NCBI RefSeq assembly: GCF_003014485.1
Contig: NZ_PYGA01000012.1
Location: 1-64,000 of the forward strand
Length of the DNA stretch: 64,000 nt
Direction of reading: 5' to 3'
DNA from: Murinocardiopsis flavida
GTDB lineage: Bacteria > Actinomycetota > Actinomycetes > Streptosporangiales > Streptosporangiaceae
The position numbers were made by a program, and so were the translations under genes. Below are positions 7,763-15,245 of this stretch, in pieces (position 1 is the first letter of the stretch; every line of letters begins with the position of its first letter). A model generated the notes under the pieces. That model ran no database searches, was not told where the DNA came from, and worked only from the letters and a program-made list of their open reading frames with translations.

Positions 7763-8688
7763 GGCGCCCCCTCCCCCGCGGGGCCGGTCGGCTCCCCCAC
7801 GGGGCCGCTCACCGCGGCCCCTCCCCCCGGATTGGCCAGCACGAGGACGTCCTCGTGCTGGATGACGTGGGCGGGCAATCCCCGCTCGCGCAGCCGCCGG
7901 GTCTCGATCATCTGGAAGAACGAGGCGCGCCCCACCAAGCCCTCGCCGCGCAGCGCGCACAGCAACGCCGCGCACCGCTCGACCAAGACCAGCCCGGCGT
8001 CCTGGGCCGCCTCGGCCACCTGGGACGGGAAGTCCACCAGCCGCCCCTTGATGCGGAACGGGCGGGTCGTGATGACGACGCGGCCGCCCGGGCAGAGCAG
8101 GGGGCGGCACTGGACGAGGATCTCGGCGAACGCACTGAGCAGCGCCTCGGGGCGCTGGTAGGCGAGGTTGGCCCTGTCGCGGTCCTGGTTGTACAGGTGG
8201 GCCCACTTGTCGACCTTGCGGTCGGTGGCGCCGTCGCGGCGCGAGCGGACCCGCCCGTGCGTCATCGACCCGTACGGCGGTGAGGTCAGCAGCAGCGCGG
8301 CCCCGCCGACGGGCGGGGCGACTTCGGCGGCGGCGGTGCGGGCGTCGCCGGTGTGCACGGTCGCGGACCCGGGCGCGCCCTGGGCGGCGGCCCGGGCGAG
8401 GTTGGCCCGGGCCGTGGTGGCGAACGCGGTCTCGAGTTCGATGCCGAGCCCGTCGCGGCCCAGGTGCACGGCCTCGACCAGGGTGGTGCCGATCCCGCAC
8501 ATCGGGTCCAGCACGGTGTCGCCGGGGCGGGTGTAGGCGGTGATGGCGCGCCGGGCGATCGCGGGCAGCATCCGGGCGGGGTGGTCCAGGGTCTCGGGAA
8601 GGTAGCGCTCGGCGCGCTGGGCGCGGGCCTGGAGCTGGCCGGTGGCCCACACCGAGCGCCGGTCCGGCCCGGGGTCGGGTGCGCTCAT
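7759..8688 (-). CDS. Site-specific DNA methyltransferase (amino-MTase, SPPY type)
   Basis: A 309-residue protein with SAM motif I, DPMCGIGTTLVEA, at residues 61-73 and catalytic motif IV, TSPPYGS, at 135-141. That is the layout of N4-cytosine/N6-adenine methyltransferases with the motifs in I-IV order. HGRVRSRRDG and the nearby charged loop may contribute to target recognition. Motif order and SPPY favour N4-cytosine or beta-type N6-adenine modification; the sequence alone does not decide. The ATG overlaps the stop of the preceding gene (ATGA) and the stop overlaps the GTG of the C5-MTase, so three methyltransferase-like genes form one coupled unit. Confidence 0.88.
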   Translation of the reverse strand: MSAPDPGPDRRSVWATGQLQARAQRAERYLPETLDHPARMLPAIARRAITAYTRPGDTVLDPMCGIGTTLVEAVHLGRDGLGIELETAFATTARANLARAAAQGAPGSATVHTGDARTAAAEVAPPVGGAALLLTSPPYGSMTHGRVRSRRDGATDRKVDKWAHLYNQDRDRANLAYQRPEALLSAFAEILVQCRPLLCPGGRVVITTRPFRIKGRLVDFPSQVAEAAQDAGLVLVERCAALLCALRGEGLVGRASFFQMIETRRLRERGLPAHVIQHEDVLVLANPGGGAAVSGPVGEPTGPAGEGAP

Positions 8689-9536
8689 CGGCCCACCCCC
8701 GCCCGTGCGGGCGTTGCGGTGCGGGTGGGGGCGGTGAAGATGAGGACGTCGTCGTGGACGGGGGTGTGCAGGCTCGCGGCGGCCCGGGCGCTGTCGGGGT
8801 TCAGCGGAGCCTGCACCGGGGCGGGGCGGAGGGCCAGGGCGCCGTGGGTGATCGGGGCCCTCAACGCGAGGACGTGCTGGATGTAGGTGAGCCCGGCGGC
8901 GGTCGCGGCGGTCGCGGCGAGCCCGGCCAGATCCGGTGTGGCGGCGGGCTGGTGGGGGCAGATGAGTGCGAGCCGGGCGCCGGGGCGCGCCAGCACCGCG
9001 CAGGCGCGCAGCGCCTGTTCCAGCGCCAGCGCGTAGGAGCAGGCGTACAGCCCGGTGAGGGTGCCCCGCTCCCGGCCGGCGGGGGTGCCCTGGCCGGGCA
9101 GCGGCAGGGCCAGCACGATGAGGTCGCGGCTGCGGTGCGCATCGGGAAGGAGGTCGGCGGCGTCGCGCAGGTCGCCCTGCCACAGCGCTTCGACGTGGGC
9201 GGACAGGCCCGGCTGGTCGAGATGGGTGCGGGTCTGGGCGAGGCAGGCGGCCTCGATGTCCATGGCCAGGACGCGCCGTCCCATCCGGGCGGCCTCGGCG
9301 GCGATGGTGCCCGAGCCGCACATCAGGTCCGCGACCGCGGAGCCGGGGGCGCAGAGTTCGACGATGACGCGCTGGGCGAGGTCAGGCAGGGTGGCGGGCT
9401 CGGCCGCGGCGACCGGGTTCGCCAGGCCGCGCTCGGCCCGCTGGTCCTCAGGCGGCCTCTGGGCGCAGGGCCAGATGGCCATAGGCGGCTGCGGGGTGGT
9501 GGACTCGCGGCCGGGGGCGGGATCGGGGTGGTTCAT
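8685..9536 (-). CDS. Methyltransferase-like protein with degenerate catalytic motif
   Basis: A 283-residue protein with a clear SAM-binding motif I (VADLMCGSGTIAAEA) and an acidic residue at the end of the next strand (VLAMDIEAACL), the fold of DNA amino-methyltransferases. Where the neighbouring paralogue has SPPY, this one reads LIVLALPLPGQG, so the catalytic (D/N/S)PP(Y/F) tetrapeptide is missing. It probably binds SAM or DNA without methylating bases, or serves as a partner subunit. ATG 9536 is chosen over the frame's earlier start at 9608, which runs into the non-coding region; the ribosome site is weak. It is the first gene of the coupled methyltransferase operon. Confidence 0.75.
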   Translation of the reverse strand: MNHPDPAPGRESTTPQPPMAIWPCAQRPPEDQRAERGLANPVAAAEPATLPDLAQRVIVELCAPGSAVADLMCGSGTIAAEAARMGRRVLAMDIEAACLAQTRTHLDQPGLSAHVEALWQGDLRDAADLLPDAHRSRDLIVLALPLPGQGTPAGRERGTLTGLYACSYALALEQALRACAVLARPGARLALICPHQPAATPDLAGLAATAATAAGLTYIQHVLALRAPITHGALALRPAPVQAPLNPDSARAAASLHTPVHDDVLIFTAPTRTATPARAGVGR

Positions 9537-9733
9537 GGGCGGTGCGCCCGCGCGGGGGGTGATCGGTGCCGGATGCCCTGACGCCCACGAAAACTGCCAG
9601 GACCGCACCGAAAGTGGACATGCCCGAGCAGAATCCCCCGAGGGCGCCTGCTGCGTACCCGCTCCGTTGCCGGGACCGGCTGTCGCCTCCGGGGATGAGC
9701 GTGCCGCACCCGCACGGCTGGTGCCGGAGCGAA

Positions 9734-9769
9734 AACCCCGGTGTCGGCTTCAACCCCGGTGTCGGCTTC
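9734..9769. repeat. Perfect 18-bp tandem duplication
   Basis: AACCCCGGTGTCGGCTTC occurs twice without a spacer (9734-9751 and 9752-9769). It lies in the 325-base gap between the methyltransferase operon start and the IS3 element; I see no gene in that gap. The duplication is probably replication slippage. Confidence 0.8.
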
Positions 9770-9903
9770 GCGTGGTCACGCACGCGCACGGTGTTGCCGC
9801 GTGGCCGGGAACCTTCGTGGCCGCGTGCTGCGGTGAGGAGCTTTGGGCCTTCCCCCTGATTTGTGGACACCTCCGACACTGGAACCAGAGGAGGAGTCCA
9901 TCT

Positions 9904-10224
9904 ATGGCCATGAAGGTCTACCCGCCTGAGTTCAAGGCCGACGCTGTCGCCTTGTACCGGTCCCGGCCCGGGGCCACGATCGCCTCGGTCGCCGATGACC
10001 TGGGCGTCAACCGCGAGACCATGCGCAACTGGATCCGTACCGATGACGGCCGCCGCGGCACCGGGCCCGCCGCGAGGCCGATACCGGGCCCGACCGCCGC
10101 GGTGGGGGCACCCACCGCGGAGCAGGAGAACCGCAGACTGCGCGAGCGCGTGGCCGAACTGGAGAAGGAACGCGAGATCCTGCGCAAGGCGGCCGCCTAT
10201 TTCGCGGGAGAGATGAGGCAGTGA
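9904..10224 (+). CDS. IS3-family transposase OrfA (HTH_Tnp_1)
   Basis: A 106-residue protein. Residues 5-50 form the transposase helix-turn-helix (YPPEFKADAVALYRSRPGAT ... LGVNRETMRNWI), and residues 72-100 form a leucine-zipper coiled coil (ENRRLRERVAELEKEREILR), as usual for OrfA of IS3 elements. It binds the element ends and multimerises with OrfB. ATG 9904 follows GAGGAG at about 12 bases; ATG 9910 is an alternative. Its TGA overlaps the OrfB GTG (GTGA), so coupling rather than the classical -1 frameshift seems to link the two frames. Confidence 0.92.
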   Translation: MAMKVYPPEFKADAVALYRSRPGATIASVADDLGVNRETMRNWIRTDDGRRGTGPAARPIPGPTAAVGAPTAEQENRRLRERVAELEKEREILRKAAAYFAGEMRQ

Positions 10225-11111
10225 GCCGCTTCTGCTTCGTTGACGACCACCGGGGCGCCTTCGGCGTCAAGCGGCTGTGCCGGGTGCTCGGGCTGTCCCG
10301 GTCGGGCTTCTATGCCTTCAGGGCGGGAGCGCCCGCCCGCGCCGTGCGGGCCGCCGGCGATGCCGCTCTGGCCTGGGCAATCCAGGCCGTCCATGAGCAG
10401 GACCCGGCCTACGGGGCGCCGCGGATCACCGCCGAACTGCGCGGGAAGGGCTATGAGGTCAACCACAAGCGGGTGGAGCGGGTGATGCGCCAGGCCGGCA
10501 TCGAGGGCATCCACCTGCGCAAGAGGAAGCGCACCACGGTGCCCGAGCCCTGCGAGGAGCCCGTGGCGGACCTGCTCGGGCGCGAGTTCACCGCGCAGCG
10601 GCCCAACACCCGCTACGTCGGCGACATCACCTACCTGCCCATCGAGGGGGGCCGGTTCCTCTACCTGGCCACCGTGATCGATCTGTACTCGCGCCGCCTG
10701 GTGGGGTTCTCGATCGCCGACCATATGCGCACCGGACTCGTCGCCGATGCGCTGCGGGCCGCCGCCCGCGAGCGCGGATGCCTGTCGGGTGCGGTGTTCC
10801 ACTCCGATCACGGGGCCCAGTACACCTCGAAGGAGTTCGCCGAGCTGTGCGATCGGCTCGGCGTGACCCGGTCGATGGGCGCCGTCGGCTCCAGCGCCGA
10901 CAACGCGGCAGCGGAGTCGTTCAACGCCACGCTCAAACGCGAGACGCTGCAAGGGCTGGGGCTCACATGCTGGGCCACGCTGCGGGCGGCCCGCCTGGCG
11001 GTGTTCGCCTGGATCGCCCGCTACAACACCCGGCGGCGCCACTCATGGAACCGCCGCCTCAGTCCGCTCGCCTGCGAGCAGCGCTCGATTAGCCTGGCAA
11101 CCGCTGCATGA
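10221..11111 (+). CDS. IS3-family transposase OrfB (DDE integrase core)
   Basis: A 296-residue catalytic subunit with HTH_21 (VHEQDPAYGAPRITAEL ... RVERVMR) followed by an rve integrase core. The catalytic triad is Asp 135 (VGDITYLP), Asp 196 (HSDHGAQYTS) and Glu 232 (AAAESFNATLKRE); the spacing between the last two matches D(35)E. The C-terminal YNTRRRHS motif is also present. It starts with GTG overlapping the OrfA stop. There is no frameshift or truncation, so the element may still be active. Confidence 0.94.
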   Translation: MSRFCFVDDHRGAFGVKRLCRVLGLSRSGFYAFRAGAPARAVRAAGDAALAWAIQAVHEQDPAYGAPRITAELRGKGYEVNHKRVERVMRQAGIEGIHLRKRKRTTVPEPCEEPVADLLGREFTAQRPNTRYVGDITYLPIEGGRFLYLATVIDLYSRRLVGFSIADHMRTGLVADALRAAARERGCLSGAVFHSDHGAQYTSKEFAELCDRLGVTRSMGAVGSSADNAAAESFNATLKRETLQGLGLTCWATLRAARLAVFAWIARYNTRRRHSWNRRLSPLACEQRSISLATAA

Positions 11112-11194
11112 TCAACAAGGTGTCCACACTTCGGGGGGAACCCCCCTTTCCCGTCCGGCACGAGCGTTGCGGCACGGAGTGGATGTCGAGGGGG

Positions 11195-12259
11195 TTATGC
11201 AGGTCCTGGTTGCGGCTGGGGTGGGACGGTGGAACGTCGGGGGATGAGGGTTGGTGTGGCGATCAGAGTTCGCGCGGCGGTGTCGTTGTGGTTGAGCAGG
11301 AGGTCGAGTGCGCCGGCGGCGATCTGGTCGAAGGGCACGCGCACGGTGGTCAGCGGCACCGGTAGTCGGCTGACGACGGGGATGTCGTTGTAGCCCACCA
11401 GGGAGAGGTCCTCGGGGATGCGCAGACCGAGTGTGTGCGCGGCGGCCATGACGCCGATTGCGGTGTTGTCGTTGACGGCGAAGATCGCGGTGGGGCGGTC
11501 GGGGTTGTTCAGGAGTGCCCGGCCTGCGGTTTCGCCCGCGTCCATCGAGAACGAGTCGCCTTCGATGAGGGCTTCGTCGACGATGATTCCGGCTTCGGTG
11601 AGTGCCTGGCGATAGCCGTCGCGGCGGCCTTGGGCGCTGGAGGCGTAGTCGGGGCCGCTGACCAGCCCGATTCGCCGGTGGCCCAGGTCGAGCAGGTGTC
11701 GCGTGGCGAGGTGCCCGCCGAGGCGGTCGTCGCCGATCGAGGAGGCGCTGAGGCCGTCGGTGCGGAGGGCCAGCGCGTACCGCACGGGATGGTTGGCGAG
11801 TTGGTCGGCGGGCGAAGTGGGGGTGCGTGCGGTGGTGAGGATGAGCCCGTCGACCTGTCGCTGTACCAGGGTGTCGACGGCGTCGTGCTCAGCTTCGGGC
11901 TGGTCCTGGGTGGTGGCCACGAGGGCGGAGATTCCGCGGACGGCGGCGGTTGCGGCGATCTTTTCGTAGAGCATGGCCATGACCGTGTCGGTCAGTCGCG
12001 GCACCACCACCCCCACGGTGTTGGTGCCGGTTCGCCGTAGTCCTGAGGCCAGGGAGTTGCGGACGTAGCCGAGTTCGGCGGCGGCCTGGCGGACGCGTTC
12101 GGCTGTCGAATTGGTGGAGCGGGGCAGGCGTTCGTCAAGTACCCGTGAGACCGTCGACTTGCTCACGCCGGCGGCCCGGGCGACGTCCAGGATGGTCACC
12201 ACAGCTGTGAGGTTACCGGGCCGAGAAAGCCGGCAGGGCGAGGCATTGACGGTGGGCAT
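11195..12259 (-). CDS. LacI-family transcriptional regulator
   Basis: About 354 residues. The N-terminal LacI HTH (TILDVARAAGVSKSTVSRVL) is followed by the hinge region and a periplasmic-binding-protein-like effector domain (TNTVGVVVPRLTDTVMAMLY ... DDRLGGHLATRHLLDLGHRR ... IFAVNDNTAIGVMAA). The C-terminal signature TTVRVPFDQIAAGAL is typical. It probably represses the divergent aldolase/transporter pair until a sugar-like ligand binds. ATG 12259 has GAGG 6 bases ahead; GTG 12202 or 12199 would give a more usual N-terminus starting right at the HTH but lacks a ribosome site. A CG-centred palindrome of LacI type lies between it and the aldolase. Confidence 0.92.
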   Translation of the reverse strand: MPTVNASPCRLSRPGNLTAVVTILDVARAAGVSKSTVSRVLDERLPRSTNSTAERVRQAAAELGYVRNSLASGLRRTGTNTVGVVVPRLTDTVMAMLYEKIAATAAVRGISALVATTQDQPEAEHDAVDTLVQRQVDGLILTTARTPTSPADQLANHPVRYALALRTDGLSASSIGDDRLGGHLATRHLLDLGHRRIGLVSGPDYASSAQGRRDGYRQALTEAGIIVDEALIEGDSFSMDAGETAGRALLNNPDRPTAIFAVNDNTAIGVMAAAHTLGLRIPEDLSLVGYNDIPVVSRLPVPLTTVRVPFDQIAAGALDLLLNHNDTAARTLIATPTLIPRRSTVPPQPQPGPA

Positions 12260-12277
12260 GGCATGCCTCACAGTGTA

Positions 12278-12291
12278 CGGGAACGTTCCCG
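12278..12291. promoter_or_regulatory. LacI/GalR-type operator
   Basis: CGGGAACGTTCCCG is a perfect 14-bp palindrome with the central CG of LacI-family operators. A partial second copy of the half-site, CGTTCCC, follows at 12296-12302. It sits between the LacI gene start (12259) and the aldolase start (12318), so it can control both divergent transcripts. Confidence 0.75.
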
Positions 12292-12317
12292 CAATCGTTC
12301 CCAAAGGGGTTCAGCGC

Positions 12318-13235
12318 ATGTTTCTCGATCTCTGCGGGCTGGTGCCCGCGCCCGTCACTCCGTTCACCCTGAACGGTGCGGTCGACCACGCGGCCCTGGA
12401 CCGCTACGGCACGTGGCTGGCCGGCTTCGACGGGGTCAAGGGTCTGGTGTGCCTCGGCCACGCCGGTGAGGGAACCTTCCTGACCCAGGAAGAGCAGGTC
12501 GCCACGATCTGCACGCTGGTCGAGGCGGTCGACGGGGCGGTACCGATCATCGCCGGCATCACCGGTGAGGGCACGGCCGTGGCCGCGGCCGAGGCCGTGC
12601 GGGCCGTGGAGGCCGGCGCGTCGGCGGGCTTGGTCTATCCCTCGCACGGCTGGCTGCGCTTCGGCTTCCAGCCCGGTGCCCCGCAGGAACGCTACCGGGC
12701 CATCCACGAGGAATCCGGGATGCCGCTGATCCTGTTCCAGTATCCCGACAGCACCAAGGCCAGCTACGACCTGCCCACCCAGCTGGACATCGCCGCCCAG
12801 CCTGGCGTGTTCGCCACCAAGAACGGCGTGCGCAACATGCGCCGCTGGGACACCGAGATCCCGGTACTGCGCGCCGAGCAGCCCGACCTGCAGATCCTCA
12901 CCTGCCACGATGAGTACCTGCTGCACACCATGTTCGACGTCGACGGGGCCCTGGTCGGCTACGGCGGCCTGGCCCCGGAGCCGCTGCTGGAGCTCCTCGC
13001 CGCCGGCAAGGCCCGCGACTACCCCGCGGCCCGCGCGGTGCACGACCGACTGCTGCCGGTGACCAAAGCCGTCTACCACCGCGGCTCCCACATGGAAGGC
13101 ACCGTCGCGCTCAAACTCGGACTCAAGGCGCGCGGGATCCTCCCCTCGGCCACGGTGCGGCCGCCGCTGATCGACCTGTCGACCGAGGCCGAAGAAGAGA
13201 TCACCCGCGCCCTCAAGAGTGCCGGGCTGGTCTGA
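12318..13235 (+). CDS. DapA/NanA-family (dihydrodipicolinate synthase-like) aldolase
   Basis: A 305-residue TIM-barrel aldolase/dehydratase. The Schiff-base lysine is Lys 168 (GVFATKNGVRNM), the general tyrosine is Tyr 142 (LILFQYPDST), and the pyruvate-carboxylate loop reads GHAGEGTFL where DapA has GTTGE. The family condenses pyruvate with, or releases it from, an aldehyde; members under LacI control usually serve sugar-acid or amino-sugar catabolism rather than lysine synthesis. ATG 12318 follows AAAGGGG at about 9 bases; an upstream frame extension overlaps the operator and is rejected. With the Nramp-like gene downstream it forms a small inducible operon. Confidence 0.88.
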   Translation: MFLDLCGLVPAPVTPFTLNGAVDHAALDRYGTWLAGFDGVKGLVCLGHAGEGTFLTQEEQVATICTLVEAVDGAVPIIAGITGEGTAVAAAEAVRAVEAGASAGLVYPSHGWLRFGFQPGAPQERYRAIHEESGMPLILFQYPDSTKASYDLPTQLDIAAQPGVFATKNGVRNMRRWDTEIPVLRAEQPDLQILTCHDEYLLHTMFDVDGALVGYGGLAPEPLLELLAAGKARDYPAARAVHDRLLPVTKAVYHRGSHMEGTVALKLGLKARGILPSATVRPPLIDLSTEAEEEITRALKSAGLV

Positions 13236-13267
13236 AGCCAACGTCCGAAACGCTGTTTTGCGGTCTG

Positions 13268-13295
13268 GCTCCGCCCGCCGCACCGTGGGCGGAGC
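13268..13295 (+). terminator. Intergenic hairpin between aldolase and Nramp-like genes
   Basis: GCTCCGCCC (13268-13276) pairs perfectly with GGGCGGAGC (13287-13295) around a 10-base loop, 33 bases after the aldolase stop. No T-run follows, so it may be a partial terminator or an mRNA-stabilising stem rather than a full stop. Confidence 0.4.
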
Positions 13296-13430
13296 ACAAC
13301 CCAGGGTTCGACGATGCCCACCGTCGCCCCGGCCCCTCTGGTGCACACGCACGGTGCGCCAGACGGGCTCGGTGACAACGAAGTCCCCGACGAGCTCCGC
13401 GACGACCGCGGAGGCGAGGAACGGTCCACC

Positions 13431-14729
13431 ATGTCCGACGCAGTGCCTGCCCGCCGCACGAACGGCACACCCGACCAACCCCGCCGTATGGAACCCGACA
13501 GGGCAGGACCCCGCCCCATCCCGCGCCGCGGGCGCGGTGGCCGGATCATGCGCCTGCTAGCCCTCATGGGTCCGGCGTTCGTGGCAGGTGCCTGGCAGTT
13601 CGGCCCCGGCAACCTTGCCTCGGCCGTGCAGGCCGGTAGCGGTTTCGGCTATTCCTTGATCTGGGTCATCGTCGTCTCGACCATTCTGATGATCGCGTTC
13701 ACCGACATGAGTGTGCGTATCGCGATCGTCTCCCGCGGCTCGGTCGTGGAGACCGTCAAGCGCACGTTGGGACGTCCCGTCGGCGCGGCCGCCGGACTCG
13801 GTGTCTTCGCTATCACCCTGATGTTCGCCGTGGGCAACGCCGTCGGGGCCGGGCTGGGGCTGTCGCTGGTACTCGGCGGCTCGCCGGTGTGGTGGACCCT
13901 GGCATGCACCGCCGTGGTCGCCACGTTCCTGTTCACCCGCGGACTCTACGGGGTGATCGAGAAGGTGCTGCTGGTCATGGTCGCGGCCATGGCGGTGTGT
14001 TTCGTGGTCACCGCTGTGCTCAGTCGTCCCGACTGGAACGCCGCGGCCGCCGGGATGCTGCCGACCGTCCCGCCAGGCACCGGGCTGCTGCTGGTCGCAC
14101 TGGTGGGGACGAACTTTTCCATCAACGCCGCGTTCTACACCGGATACGCCTCTCGGGAACGCGGCCTGCGCCGCGACCAATACCGCCAAACCACCCTGGC
14201 CGACACCATCCCCGGCATCGTCGCACCCGGCATCATGACCGTACTGGTCATCATCGCCTCGGCCGCCGTGCTCAGCGGCGAACAGAGCGCCGGTCTCGCA
14301 GACTTGGCCGGCGTGCTCGAACCCATCGCCGGGCAGACCGGCCGGATCATCTTTGCCCTGGGCTTTTTCGGCGCCGCGTTCTCCTCGATGCTGGCCAACG
14401 CCACCGCCGGCGGCACCCTGCTCTCCGACGGGCTCGGCGGGGGCGACCGAGTCTCCTCACCGCGGGTCCGGCTGGGCATCCTCGCAGTGCTGGCCTTCGG
14501 CGCGCTCGTCACCGCCGCGGTCGGCGGCTCACCCATCCAGCTGATCATCATCGCCCAGGCGCTCACCGTCGTCGTCGCGCCTCTGCTCGGTCTCCTGCTG
14601 ATCATCCTCGTCAACAACCACAGCCTCATGGACGACCTACGCAACCGCTGGTGGCACAACACCATCGCCGCCATCGGCCTCATCGCGATCCTGGCCACCT
14701 GCTACCGGCTCATCACCAGCCTGCTCTGA
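13431..14729 (+). CDS. Nramp-fold transporter lacking canonical metal-binding motifs
   Basis: A 432-residue membrane protein with about eleven helices in the LeuT/Nramp arrangement. The first core helix reads MGPAFVAGAWQFGPGNLAS, where true Nramp proteins have DPGN; the metal-ligand Asp is Gly here (GPGN, 58-61). The sixth helix reads LVGTNFSINAAFYTGY, so the metal-binding MPH tripeptide is also absent. Substrate is therefore unlikely to be Mn/Fe. Its position in a LacI/DapA-type operon suggests an organic substrate such as a sugar acid, by inference. ATG 13431 follows GGAGGCGAGGA; the upstream part of the frame is non-coding. Confidence 0.82.
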   Translation: MSDAVPARRTNGTPDQPRRMEPDRAGPRPIPRRGRGGRIMRLLALMGPAFVAGAWQFGPGNLASAVQAGSGFGYSLIWVIVVSTILMIAFTDMSVRIAIVSRGSVVETVKRTLGRPVGAAAGLGVFAITLMFAVGNAVGAGLGLSLVLGGSPVWWTLACTAVVATFLFTRGLYGVIEKVLLVMVAAMAVCFVVTAVLSRPDWNAAAAGMLPTVPPGTGLLLVALVGTNFSINAAFYTGYASRERGLRRDQYRQTTLADTIPGIVAPGIMTVLVIIASAAVLSGEQSAGLADLAGVLEPIAGQTGRIIFALGFFGAAFSSMLANATAGGTLLSDGLGGGDRVSSPRVRLGILAVLAFGALVTAAVGGSPIQLIIIAQALTVVVAPLLGLLLIILVNNHSLMDDLRNRWWHNTIAAIGLIAILATCYRLITSLL

Positions 14730-14762
14730 CCGCGTCTGCGATCAGTTGCCCTCTCCCCGTAG

Positions 14763-14824
14763 CGCTCCGCGAATGCGGGTGTCTCGTGAGCGATCGCTCA
14801 CGAGACACCCGCGTTCGCGGAGCG
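14763..14824. repeat. 62-bp near-perfect palindrome (31-bp arms, no loop)
   Basis: The arms 14763-14793 and 14794-14824 are mutual complements except one position (T14774 opposite G14813, which would wobble-pair in RNA). The centre is GAGCGATCGCTC. It lies 34 bases after the Nramp-like stop and 130 bases before the convergent stop of the first winged-helix frame, in a 224-base gap without genes. It could act as a bidirectional terminator, but its length and lack of a loop are unusual for that. Confidence 0.9.
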
Positions 14825-14953
14825 TTTGCCCGCCCACGGCTCCAGTGCTGCGCGAGTCGTGATGAGGTCGTCCTACATTCTGGTCCTCCGATCGGCGGTG
14901 ATGTGAACACTGATGCCGCGGTCGAGGCAGCGGTTGCCCGCGCTGTTGCTCGG

Positions 14954-15148
14954 TCAGTGACCGTGTGGCCGCTGCTGCGGGTACCACCGGGTGGTGCCGC
15001 GGGCGCGTTCGCACCGGGCCCGGCCGCGCGCGTGCAGCGCGCGCAGCAGTTTGAATACGCGCGCTGGGCCGAGGCGGAGTTCACTCTGGAGCAGTTCGGA
15101 CGAGATGCCTTCGGAATGGTCCCGCAGTAGTGCGGCAGCCCGCTCCAT
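14954..15148 (-). CDS. Winged-helix module (last, eighth module of the frameshifted array)
   Basis: A 64-residue frame holding one winged-helix domain: MERAAALLRDHSEGISSELL, then a recognition helix (RVFKLLRALHARG) and a wing ending GTTRWYPQQ, the same C-terminal W-Y/F-P strand as the modules upstream. The frame stays open without a start back to the stop at 15246, where it continues the sequence of the preceding frame after a one-base shift. It is most simply the detached end of a longer protein; alternatively it is a small coupled DNA-binding protein from ATG 15148, though its ribosome site is poor. Confidence 0.5.
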   Translation of the reverse strand: MERAAALLRDHSEGISSELLQSELRLGPARVFKLLRALHARGRARCERARGTTRWYPQQRPHGH

Positions 15149-15245
15149 GGCGTCGTCCCGGAGGCCGCGTACTGGCGGTTCGGCTCCAGCGTCCTCGGCG
15201 GCACCGGGCCCACGACGGGGCGGGGACGCGTCCGGACCGCCAGGC

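Larger units (their letters stand above)
9862..11128 (+). mobile_element. IS3-family insertion sequence, apparently intact
   Basis: A 1267-bp element bounded by perfect 11-bp terminal inverted repeats: TGTGGACACCT at 9862-9872 and its complement at 11118-11128, with the TG...CA ends usual for IS3. It holds two plus-strand genes in the IS3 order orfA-orfB, with the DDE triad intact. The bases flanking the ends (GATT on the left, CTTC on the right) do not form an obvious 3-4 bp target duplication. It separates the methyltransferase operon from the LacI-regulated block and runs opposite to both. Confidence 0.9.

Noticed and set aside
11133-11146. GGGGGGAACCCCCC right of the IS3 element as a terminator
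   Set aside because: The 2-base loop cannot form a stable hairpin turn, although TTT follows; probably just a G/C run.
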